From positions 268,529-332,528 of the forward strand of contig JAHBBC010000036.1 in the NCBI GenBank assembly GCA_019915015.1: a stretch of 64,000 bases of DNA, written 5' to 3'. The notes beneath the pieces are model-generated. The model made no database searches, was not told the DNA's origin, and worked only from the letters and a program-made list of their open reading frames with translations. Source of the stretch: Auriscalpium vulgare. Taxonomy: Eukaryota; Basidiomycota; Agaricomycetes; Russulales; Auriscalpiaceae. Each line of letters opens with the position of its first letter. The stretch's first letter is position 1. Both the position numbers and the translations under genes were made by a program. Of this stretch, positions 22,601 to 33,417 are shown one piece after another.

Positions 22601-22831
22601 TTCTCGGGCGCCACAGCAGCACTGATGGTATGGTGCATCTACCATTTGTGGATGACCGGCGACAACAGCCTGCGGACGTGGGTAGGCAGTGTAAGTCCGC
22701 CTTTTGCGCAGGTGGCAGAATGGGTTTTGCACAGACCTGAGAGGGGCCGGTGGGCGAGCGTGGGCGACATGTGGACTAGGCTTTCGTCGTCGACGAGGCG
22801 CGTTTTAGATAATTATGTGAATAACGTGTAG
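19636..22831 (+). CDS. WW-like domain multi-pass membrane protein, family copy 3
   Basis: The best preserved member. It starts MSPVIHLQLIIARLRQLFAS; an in-frame ATG at 19528 is an alternative. The N-terminal 330 residues are Ser/Pro/Arg rich with SRSRSRSR-type runs and no stop. Next come the WW-like motif WTPAVHPEGALYFFWKAE, then across an intron RVYTDCNMYDEVSREEVESF, and the block YYLVDHTARIPFWLHEHDIS. Later exons carry FHWSFYPAGARPLPRDSYYA, ITSDTSTAPYSIADKRYMVE, and LDAGHSVYGERPG with a helical block. About four hydrophobic segments follow (FLAIPGVV; LSVLGSVGSIIVGLVLV; LMFLVALLLLCF; IPVGIFSGATAALMVWCIYH), and the tail ends YVNNV. Relative to copies 2 and 4 one base is missing at about 22040, but a GTGACA donor there rejoins GCGACGGTC in frame with loss of about six residues. 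Function unknown; a membrane-anchored WW-type adaptor is a guess. Confidence 0.75.
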
Positions 22832-23188
22832 AACGTGTAACGACACTTGATTCCTCGCCGTTAACTTTGAATCTATTCGAAAGTATTGCGCCGTCGGCAT
22901 GGCTCGGCGGCCCGCCGCCCGCTCAGACCGAATCTCCGACGTGAGTACTTGAGTCGGGACACCTATCATACCAGCCTGAGTGCATTCCGAATCACTGTTT
23001 CGTCCAATGCGACTTGTGTGCGACGACATTCAACTTGACTTCCCCTGCAACATCTATATGACGCCCGAACACCCACGCTGATTGGATAGATGCCACGAGG
23101 CGCCGAGGCTGTCTGGACATACGATCTGCCAGTGAGGCGAAGGTTCGATACCACATCTACCCCACGTTCGCTGTCTCATACGCCCACT
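22832..23188. other. Spacer between tandem family copies 3 and 4
   Basis: About 0.36 kb. The part next to copy 4 is similar to the region upstream of copy 3, showing that copies 3 and 4 arose by duplication of a unit that included 5' flanking DNA. Confidence 0.55.
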
Positions 23189-26100
23189 ATGTGTTCTTTG
23201 CAGCACTTCCAGCGCATTCTTGCCTGGCTGAGGCAACACTTTTCGTCCCTAGCCCTGGAAATTGTACGACGGTTTGGTGCGCTCCTGGCCATCTTCTGGC
23301 GCCGACTCCATCTACCACGGCTTTTCTGGCGCACAATACAGTCTCGCACAGCCCCTGGACCCAAATCCCGGCCAATGACCCCACTCCGACGATACAACGA
23401 TCGCCACGATGCCACGACCTCCGCGAGCTTGCCCCACAAGCCAACTGGACCTCCCCAACCTGATCCACACCGAACCCAGGAGATCGGTTTCGCCTGTCTA
23501 CCTATCCCACCTTACGACAGACCTCACAGCAGACGGCGGCTGGCAGTCGACTCACTCTCCGAGCCTGCGCCACAGTGCGTTATATGACAACAGTCGGGCA
23601 GGCTCGATGCTGTCCGTCCCCCCTACACCCACTTCGACCTCAGGACGCTTGCCGTCCCCATCCTCACGTATCCCGCGCTCTCAATTCACACATACCCCGT
23701 CACGGGATGTTTCTCGATCGCGATCGGCATCTCGCGCTTCCAGGCGTCCTGCCACTGTACCGGCATCATATCACACGGAAACGCCTCCTGTTGATTCTTC
23801 AGTCCCACCGCCTCCCCATATTAAATTGATGTCATCGTCATCGTCGGTCCATGACACGCAAGCCTCCATGCACCCGGAATTGGCACCGACTGACCCGGTG
23901 GTACAGAATGACTTAAGGTCGAATGCAAGCGATCCCGAAGCACCTTCTTGCCGTGAACTCAAGACCTACATGCCAGACGCCGCCCCACGCTATTCGCGAA
24001 GACTTGCGGTGTAGGCATTTCATTTCGATTTTGGAACATAGTCTGACTCCATTCATCAGAGACTTTGTCCGATACCCATTCTCTATCGCACCTGTGTGCA
24101 CTGAATTTCCTCAGTCTGTCGCTGCTTTTGACTTGCCGAACTCTACTCTCATTCAGGATCAGTCGTAGTGACAGAGATGGCTGCGGTACCTGGTCAACAG
24201 CAGTACATCCAGAGGGCGCTCTATACTTCTATGACCTGGAAAGGGTAAGAACTACATTTTGCTATCCTAGTCGATGTAATGACGCCTTTCAGCGGATATA
24301 CACTGATGTCGATATGTACAACGCAAGACTTCGTGAAGAAATTGAACGTATGGTTCATCAGCTGAACATCTGCCTCAAAGAGCAGCCTCTGCAACCTGAA
24401 GATTACGATTTGGTCGTGGACCTGGAGCCTGACGGCGAACCTGAAGACTTTGCCTGGCGATACTATTATGTGAATCACAAGTCCCGCACGCCGTTCTGGC
24501 TTCATCACGTCGATATGTCTGTGCATATCAGCGAAATGAGGGGTGTCACGTCGCCTGCACATGTTAGTAAGTCATCACATCCGTAGAAGTAGTTCGGGAC
24601 AGTATTTAACAAGCTCATTATCTTGCAAGAGCATTATCTAGAGAGTCAATATTGGTGGGATCTCCGTTACGCCAGCCGTCAGATCCAGCTGATCTATCTT
24701 CAGGTTTCACTGGTCATTCTATCCTGCCGGCACGCGTCCGATACCCCAGGATGCGTACCATGACTTAATGGGCATCTTGATACACGGATGTATTGGTGAG
24801 CGTGCAAAAGCTTTACTGGGAGGTACAAGCTGAAACATGATCAGACAGTATAACATCCGATACCTCCACCGCCCCGTATAGCGCGGCAGACAAGCGATAC
24901 ATGGTAGAGCTTCTCCGGGATGCTAAGAGTTTGTGTTATCTCATTGTCATGTACTGCTTCCGTCCTGATATTTGCAGGCACTGTCGGCGGGGAGAGCCAA
25001 TATCTGACTGTCAGCATCAGTACGTATTTCCCGCTGCGAGGCACGCAAAAAGAAGCTGACTATTACATAATACACAGCGCGTCTACTGGCAATATTCGGT
25101 CGGTGCCATCTCGTGTGCTTCATCAATTTGGTGCTTAGTCCAGGTTTTCACAGCTCAATACAAGTTTTTATACTGCCACGGCCAGCCCCATGCTCGTTTG
25201 GACGCTGGACATAGCGTGTATGGGGAGCGGCCAAAAGAGCGGTCTTGGCTCATCACTCTCCTTTCCCCTCTCCTATTCTACGCACCTGAGGTGCATCTGG
25301 CTGAGATTGAGAAGCTATGGACCGATGAGATTATTGTTGTGGTTGATTGGAGAAAATTCATTGATAAATTGTTAGGAGAGTGGCGGGAATTCATACTGTA
25401 TGTGCGTACCGTTTGGCTCCGAAGACACTGCACTATTGACTGATGCTGATATATATATTGTCTCAGGCGACGGTTATGACTGTAAATGTTGGATTTCTGG
25501 CAATCCCAGGAGTTGTCCCTGTCAACAACGACAACAGTGTCTCGACGTCACTTCCCGCCCAGATCACCAGCTATCTGTCAGTGCTGGGCAGCATAGGAAG
25601 CATCATCGTGGGTCTGGTTCTTGTGCGCCACAATCGCGCGAAATCGGACGACCATCCTAGTACTGCGGTAGGCGCTCAGCCCGCCAAACAGACGTTTTAA
25701 ATGACTCTGTTTCCTCCCCGCAGTCCCAGTATATGACAAGGAACAAGCATCCGCGATTAGGCATGGAGCCATTGGCCATAATTATGAGTCTTCCATACGC
25801 ATTGCTCCAGTGGGCGTAAGGCCGCTTCGTCTTCTCAAAAATGCTCCAGAACTGACTGCGTTCCATCGGCCCATAGCATGCTCATGTTTCTTGTCGCACT
25901 GTTATTGTTGTGCTTCTCCTCCACGGACATCCAGACGCGTGTTCCAGTAGGCGTTTTCTCGGGCATCACGGCGGCACTCATGGTGTGGTGTATCTATCAC
26001 CTGTGGATGACCGGCGACGTCAGCTTGCGGCACTGGGTGGGCAGCATTACTCCGCCGTTTGCGCAGGTGGCGATGGATTGGGTGATGAACAAACCTGAGA

Positions 26101-26189
26101 GGGGACGGTGGGCGACGGTTAGAGACATATTGGCTAGGGTTTCGTCGACGACGAGACGCTTTGTCGATCCTCATGTGAACAATGTGTAG
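23189..26189 (+). CDS. WW-like domain multi-pass membrane protein, family copy 4, with an N-terminal frame break
   Basis: Tandem partner of copy 3. It starts MCSLQHFQRILAWLRQHFSS. Between about 23440 and 23480 the frame that matches copy 3 shifts: TSASLPHKPTG is in one frame and TEPRRSVSPVYLS in the next, with no room for an intron. The downstream core is well kept: RSQFTHTPSRDVSRSRSASR, the WW-like STAVHPEGALYFYDLER with an intron to RIYTDVDMYNARLREEIERM, YYYVNHKSRTPFWL, ITSDTSTAPYSAADKRYMVE and LDAGHSVYGERPKERSWLIT. The membrane segments and tail follow (FLAIPGVVPVNNDN; SIIVGLVLVRHNRAK; TRRFVDPHVNNV). Translation may begin downstream of the break, or the long N-terminus may be lost. A frameshift error in the assembly would also explain it. 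Confidence 0.65.
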
Positions 26190-26516
26190 CATGGTGCGGC
26201 GTGGCTAGGGCGCGTATAGTAGTATTTGTGTACCACCGCCGCTTGTTTGATATGTACTCGGTATGTTCTCCTTGAGGTCTCGTCGACGATCAGTTGTGCG
26301 TCTGGCTCAACATTGCGCATGCCAGGACTGCACCCGACATCCTCAATTCCACGGTTCTTGCTCCGCGCTTCACTAGAAAAGGACGTATAACTTGAACTTG
26401 AAGGGTCTCCGTGGGTCCAATGAGCGCCTTCTGCACCGTGAGTGATAAAATAAGGCTGCAATTTTGTAACACGAAATAGCAATCCGCACAAACAACTATA
26501 CTACTCGCCCACCACA
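26190..26516. other. Tail-to-tail spacer between family copy 4 and alpha-COP
   Basis: About 0.33 kb between two converging genes, presumably holding both 3' UTRs. Nothing else is seen. Confidence 0.5.
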
Positions 26517-29500
26517 TCACCGCGGCGCGGGCAAGCCCGACGCGATCGCCCCAATTTCCGTAAGGCGAGTGAGCGGGTCCAGCGTGCCCTTGAACTCGGG
26601 CAAAAACGCGGCGTCCGTGTACGGGCAGCGCACCGACGGCGCGCCCTTGTATATCGGCGTGTAGCTCGCCGCACACACCTCGAACTCCGTGAACTCGTCG
26701 TACGCGATCTCGATAGCGTCGCGCGGGTTGCGGTCGCCGGCCGCGATGCGTTGCCGGGCCTGCGCGAACGCGTCAAATGTGTGCCCATGCATACGGGAGA
26801 TGAATGGGGCGCGTGCGTACCTGGGCGACGATCTTCGGGTCCGGGTTCAGGTCGAGCAGCCGGCGCGCGAACTTGGCGGCGGTGCCAGTGTTGTTGGCCT
26901 TCGTGAAGACTTGGATGGCGCTGCGCAGGGCGATTTGCATGTGCGGAGGCTGGAGTGTGCAGTGCGTGAAGTATGCCGCGAGTTCGAGGCTCCTCTGGAC
27001 GTTGTCGGGCTCTTCCTGCGCTACCCGACGCCGCTCCAGCTCGATGGAGACACCAAGCAAGTATTCGCGTGCGGTCGTCACGGTGTCTCTCCACTGGGGC
27101 AAGGTCAGCCAAGGCAAGGAAAGCAATGATTCGATACTTACCTCCTTGGCTTCTTCATTCGAAGACACAACGACGAATAAGAGAGACTGAAGCACAGACC
27201 TGAAGGTCGTCTGTGCGTCCGAGAGCTTGTTTCCAGAAACGAATCGGAAGCCCTCTGTCAACTCAGAGCGTGCTTGACGGAGGGTTATAACAGCGACCGG
27301 TAGAACGCGGGACAAAGACGACTCGGCGGTGTTGCGGCGCAGATGAAGCTCCAAGGGCGGCAGGGAAGGAAGAGGGGAGAGGTACACGTGAGATGACCGG
27401 TAGACCGAGAGGAACAGCGGCTTGAGGATGGTGAAGTTGACAATGCCCAATTGCTTGTGGAGTAACTGTATGCGTGCAACAAATTAGTTAAATGCTCGGC
27501 AAGAACGAGACTCGCCGGGCACTCACCTGCATCGCCGAGTCGAAGGACCCCGCAGCGACGTGGTCACCCGCGAAAGGAGAATTGCGAACCCAAAGTTCCG
27601 CCTCGCTAACACCCGGCGTTGCACCGGCTCCGAGTTCCTCCTCCTCCTCCGCCTCCTCTTCCGCCTCGTCTTCCTCCGCCTGCGCCTCTCCACCCGCGTC
27701 CAAATCCCAACCGTCCTCGTCCGCAGCCAAGTCCTGCTCTTCCTCATCCTTTGCCCACTCATCCAGGGCAGAGGATGCGGCCGCGGCCGCCCTATCACCA
27801 TTGAGATGTGGCTCAACGACGCCGGTCTCCAGCTTGCCGTTGGCGAGGGCGCGATCGAAAAAGCTGTCGCCTCAGGAATGGTCGGCCAAACGAGGTTCGT
27901 TGTATCGGTGATCACAGGCGGAGGCTTCAGTTTCGTTTGGCCGAAGTCGGGGACGTCGTCGACGTCCGCTTCAGTGAGGCCAGCGTCCTCAAGGATCTCG
28001 GTAGCAAGTTCCTCGAGGCCATTGGTCTTCGCAGTCAGATAAGCCAGCGGATCTGGAGCACATCAGCGCATATACTCGGTAAAGGAGGGTGCGTAGATAC
28101 ATACAAAGTCCGACCTCACGCAGAACTGCAATCCGACCTGGGATGTCGCCGGCATAGAGGGCGTTGTGGAAGCGGGACATCGGGTCGCCGCGGGCCTCCG
28201 CGATCTTCTGCATTTTCGAGAGCTTGTCTCGGCTGCCGGTCGCCAGATACAAGAAGGATAGGCGGTCGAAATTCTTCGTCTGTTGGTATGCCTTCTCGAC
28301 CATCTACGTAGCATAGTAAAGTTGCTGTCTGAAACGAAACGTGCAGAAGACCTTACTTTATGATTGCCTTGCTTAAGGGCCTGCTGCGCGAGACGATTCC
28401 AGCAGTCCGGCCGATCGATAGCCTTCGCGGTCTCGAGCGCGACATCAAGGTTTCCGCACTCAATAGCCAAGTCGAATCGGGTGTTTTTGTCTTCGACGAA
28501 TTGAAGAGCAATCTGGGGGTGCGCAAAATTAGGAAGAAACCTTCTATGCTATGAAAAGACACATTACCTCCGGGAAACCCTTCTGCTGCAAGTACGCGAT
28601 GATGCTCTGGCCAATCAGGTTCGAGGTCCTGATGAGGTGAAGCACCTCTTCGTAGTTATTGCGGATAAGGGCGAGCTTGAAGCGGTACTCGGTGGGATCG
28701 ATAGTGATAGTGCGGGGGCGTGCAGAACGGTCAAGGCAGTGTACTGTCTTGCCTTTGACGCGTGTCAAATACACCGGGTTGTCAAGCGTGCAGATGACAC
28801 CATGGTCGCTATCCAGACGGTCACCAACATGTTCACGGCGTCGCAAATGTCGTACTCACCCTTGAGGTAGGCAATACTTGACATGGTTGAGGGTGGAGTA
28901 AACGAACACGCCCGCGTCGTCCCAGGCACCGGATTTAATACGAATGGTCTCGTGGATGAGCGTATTTGTCGAGAAGCTTTTGTTGGCAATAGTGATTGCT
29001 AGAGAGACCCTCAGCACATTAAACAATGTGAAATAAAAGGCGCACATACTATGCTTGCTCAGAAGAGCGACTTGCGAGCCGTCGGCACTCCAGATCACAT
29101 ACTTGACGGGAGGGCTGTTGATCTCGCCGATGGTCTTCTGTTGCTGGATATCATAAAGCACAACAGACGTCGTCGAGCTGAGGATGAGGCTAGCTGTTCC
29201 TCCATAGAAGATCTCGTTCGTCTGCACAGGAGGCTTGATACTCTTCACCACGGAGCCCGTAAGGTCGCAGACCTCGATAAGCTAAATGCCACATCGTCAA
29301 CGGGCAATTCTACTGAAGAATTGAGCGGCACACCTGAGTCGTCTTGTTCAGGACTGCAAAACGATTCCGCGCCACGAAGATCGCGCTCTGACCCGGGCCG
29401 CGCTTCCCGTCCACCGACGAATCCTTCACTTCGCCGATCGCGTCCTTCGGCAGGTTGGCGAACTCGTACAGGCCGTTATCAGAGGAAATGGTGAGGAGAA

Positions 29501-30885
29501 CGGCGCGTTCTGCCGGGTTGAAGCTCAACGTCCTTGGCGGCACGTACGGGCTGCCGAACTTGCGGACGCTCAGAAGGCCAACGTCCGCGCCTGTATTGAT
29601 GTCGTAGGAGCGGACATACTTGTCGCGAACGTAGTAGACTGTGTCGCCGTGAAGAGCAAACGCGGGTCGCTCGCGCTCAAGTTTGAAGACAATTAGCCCG
29701 TTGTCGTGACCTATGCAGCCGTGATGAATGGAGCTTCATAAAGTAAAGGAAGAGCGGAGCGCACCGGCAGCGAATAAGTTGAGCTCGGGATGAGCTGCCA
29801 GTACCCAGAAGCGATCATGGTCGCGCCGGAATGTCTGCACTGCTGAGCGCTTTGCAAGGTCCCAGACACGAACAGTCTTGTCCTCTCCGCACGAAACGAT
29901 CAGTTCGTGCTTCGGATGGAAGACCGCGCTTGATACGTTATTAAAATGCCCGCGGCAAGCATCGACCTCCCACGCCTTCGTCTCGCTCATGCGCCATAGC
30001 TTGATTTGCCGGTCGTCCGCAGCCGAAATAATGAGGGGAAGGGTGGGATGGAATACAGCGTGGTTGACACCGCGATCGTGCCCTTCCAACACGTATTTGA
30101 CTGTGGAGAACGCGTCGAACGAGTCGAAGGTGCCGGCGTTGTTGCTCGGCGTGTTTTTCCGCAGACCGGAGATGTCCCAGACGCGCACTGTTTGGTCCAT
30201 ACTGGAAGAAACAACAAGGTCTTCTTTGGGGTGGAAGTAGGCGGACATCACGTAGTGCGAATGGCCAGTGAGGATGGCGATACAGTTGCGCGACGTGCTG
30301 TTCCATATGCGAATGGTCTGGTCGTCGGAGCAGGAGATCTAGACGGAAGAGATAAGAAGAGTACGCAGTCGTCAGAATGTGGAGGACGCACGATCCAGGG
30401 CATCTCATGGTGAAATTGCACCGTGCGCACGTAGTCGAGATGTCCGTGCAGTGTGAAGAGGCACCGCCTGCTCTGCGGCCGAAGGTCTAGCGCGCACGTG
30501 AGACTCGACACACTGCCAGAGGAGCTCGAAGAACGCACCCCAGACCTTGATTTTGTAGTCATCTCCACCCGTCGCAAGCAAGGGCCGACTCGGGTGTATC
30601 GCAACGCCGCGGACAGGACCTGACGACAAGTCCACCAATTGACATACGCGTGACATGGAAGAAACGTACCCTCGTGCTCCTCGAATCTATCCACCAACAC
30701 ACCCATCCGATAGTTCCATAGTTGGACGCTTCCGTTGTGGAGAGAAGCCGCGAGCAATGTGTGAGGATGGAACGCAAGGCCTGAAACTTCATGAATCGAC
30801 TTTCATCCTTAACAGAAGCTGAAATGATATGCGAACCTTTGACGCGATTGCTCTTAGACTCGAACTTGGTGAGCATCACAGACAT
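26517..30885 (-). CDS. COP1: Coatomer subunit alpha (alpha-COP)
   Basis: Scaffold subunit of the COPI coat, which binds dilysine cargo tails and drives Golgi-to-ER retrieval. The gene starts [17 protein letters not shown] at 30885. N-terminal WD40 propeller exons follow ([59 protein letters not shown]), then the second propeller and the coatomer WD-associated region ([32 protein letters not shown]). An acidic linker (about 27620-27730, very Glu rich) precedes the COPI_C domain, which ends [13 protein letters not shown]. More than ten short introns interrupt it. Length and domain order are full. A 357-bp region separates it head to head from the XPG-like nuclease, suggesting a shared promoter region. 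Confidence 0.96.
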
Positions 30886-31242
30886 GGCGGATGATGGTGC
30901 CCACGCGGCAGAAAGACGGTTGCGAAATTGGTGGGGTGCGAGCTACGCAGAAAACGATGTCAGAGATGGCTCCGCGTCTGTCGCCAGACGTCGCGCGCCG
31001 TGTACCTCGCAGGCCGGTGAAGGAGAAAGCGAATGCTGAAGGCAGGATATAGTCGATCTAACGTGGCCGCAGCCGTCTGCAAGCGCCGAGCGGCTCGCCG
31101 AGCGGACTTCGAAAGACATTATTGCGACGGCCCTCACTCACTGGGCTCAAGTACCTACTCTGTCCTCCTGAACTCACCACTCTGCGTTCACAACACGGCA
31201 TTGCTACGTGTTGTTCTCGAATAGAACGGGTGTAGCGGGGGC

Positions 31243-33247
31243 ATGGGAGTTCTGGGCCTGACGCCTTTCCTCCAAAAAGCTTGGTATGCCACCCTCCTTG
31301 GCCCCGCCCACCATCGAAAAATAATCACGAACAGCCCAGAAGTTATCAAGAAATTGCCCAATCGTCTAAGAGAGTTGACCGGTAAAACAATCGTGATGTG
31401 AGTCCTCTTGCACTCTTCGGAACTTCCTCGTCTTCACGCGTTGTACCACAGCGATGGCACGCTTATCACGCAACGGCTGCATTTCGCTCACGTTCCCCAC
31501 AAGTATCGCCACGTCCTTGGCTGGTACCGCCTGATTCACGAACTCAAAGACAGCGACGTTCGACCGATATGCGTCTTCGATGGCAAAGAGCGCAGTGTAG
31601 CGAAAGCCGATGAGGTACGTCGTGCCACCTCTCGGGACCTTGCGCGGCCTTACCGTAGACAGGTCGAACGCAGAAGACACGTCAGACGAGTGGACGCTTT
31701 TCGTGGGACCATTGAAAGCGAGAGACTAGACCGGCTCAGCTCCTTAACGAACCTTCTCAAGACGTTGGATCCGCAGGAGCGTCATACTGCCACCGTCACT
31801 TTGAAGGACATCCTCTCTGAGTCTCCAGAACCTTCGCCTGCTACATCCAGTCCGCTATACGTCGCGGGCGAACTGGATGACGTGGGCACGACATTGCCGG
31901 TAGACACTGGACGTCCAAGAACGTCAATTTCCGCGATCCCTTACGACGACGTTCTCGGTGACGGTGACTTCAATGACTCGGACATTAGAGAGGTCCTCAT
32001 GAATAGCCACGGCGACGTCAATTTCGCGCAAAAGATTGCTCGGTTTGTACCATCCCTGGACATTATGACATGGCGGCTGATTAGCCCGTTTTCAGTACAT
32101 CACCGACGCAGAGTGTGGACGATATTCCCATTGATCAACTAAGCCTTGACAGCTACAATATCATCCAGCCCGTTGCGACTGAAGACGAACAGAATGCAGC
32201 AGAAGCTTCACCATGTCCGCCAGTCCGATTGGATGAGGAATTTCCCTCTTCGATGGCCGCTCTTTATCTCAACTACCGCCACAGTGTCTTGAAACTCGAT
32301 AACCTCCCTCTTTCAGATCTTCTCAGCCTTTCGAGCCCTGACAAGAACGCCTCTTCGACTTTAGAAGAGGCTTTTGACGTCCGCACGGAGGCCGTGATCT
32401 CCAAGACCCAATATCAACTCACCCTAGCGGAAGGAAAACTTTGGGAGCGGCTGGCAGCGTCCGATGGTATTGAGGAAGACTCGACTACCACCGAACTGGC
32501 TCTCTTAGACCTCGCAGAGAAGAGTAGCCTCATCTCCCAGTCGTATACTCGGCGGAACAAACCCCCGACCGAAGAGACCTATGCGGAAAGCAGGGCGCTG
32601 TTGCAGGCTATGGGCGTACCGTGTCTGGAAACCACAGGGCCCTACGAAGCGGAGGCGTTAGCCTCGTCGCTTGTTGTAAACGGCCTAGCGGACTATGTCG
32701 CCAGCGAGGACACTGTGAGCGGCACTCCGTACGTCTGCAGTCGACGCCATTGATCCTCCGGCAGGATGTCCTCGTCTACGAGGCCCCGCTCCTCCGCAAC
32801 ATCACCAGCCGGCGCGATCCGCTAATGCTCATCTCCGGTGCCGAAGTACGCGCTGCGCTCCAGCTGGAGCGCGACGGGTTCGTCGACTTCGCCCTGCTCC
32901 TGGGCACCGACTTCTCCCAGCGCATCAAAAATGTGGGCCCGCAGCGCGCGCTCAAGTTCATCCGAGAGCACGGGTCGATTGAGCAAATCCTGGAGCGCGA
33001 GAAGCAGTACCCGCCGCGCCAGACCCCAGAGACGTACATGGAACATGTACGCACCGCGCGCGCGACCTTCACGACGCTTCCCCCCGTTCCAGAGCAGGCG
33101 CTGCTCGAGAGCGGCGGATACCAGGACGACGAGGTCGCGGATCTCATGACGCGCTTCAAGCTTTGGCGGTACATCGAGCACGACGGCTCGGATTCTGCGA
33201 GCGCGCTGGATGGCAACTACTTCAACGACAATCCCACTGCATTTTGA
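31243..33247 (+). CDS. XPG/Rad2-family structure-specific nuclease
   Basis: FEN1/XPG-type PIN nuclease that would cut branched or flapped DNA. Exons: 31243-31283, 31335-31397, 31452-31614, 31663 to about 32036, about 32113-32714 and 32765-33247. The XPG-N part is MGVLGLTPFLQKACPEVIKK, then TGKTIVIDGTLITQRLHFAH and RPICVFDGKER. A spacer of about 250 residues follows, mostly acidic and Ser rich. The XPG-I active-site part is MGVPCLETTGPYEAEALASS and YVASEDTDVLVYEAPLL; the Glu/Asp metal ligands are present. The helix-two-turn-helix (DFALLLGTDFSQRIKNVG) binds DNA. MGVLGL rather than MGIKGL, and the long spacer, exclude FEN1 itself. The frame across the exon 3 to exon 5 junctions (DTDVL) supports the model. 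Which repair or recombination step it serves is not clear. Confidence 0.88.
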
Positions 33248-33417
33248 TACGCATTATTACATCACACAAGCACCATCTAATACAGCAACAATTGCATTTG
33301 TGAATCACGTCGAAAATCCATAATTTACAACAAGTAATATTGACACAATATCGATGATGGTGAAAACGGGTCGTGGGGGTCGTGTCGTCATGAGCAAATG
33401 GAGAACAGCCGGCACAT

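Noticed and set aside
23130..23150. GGTTCGAT words resembling a tRNA T-loop
   Set aside because: No acceptor stem or anticodon arm around them; they belong to the duplicated 5' region of the membrane family.
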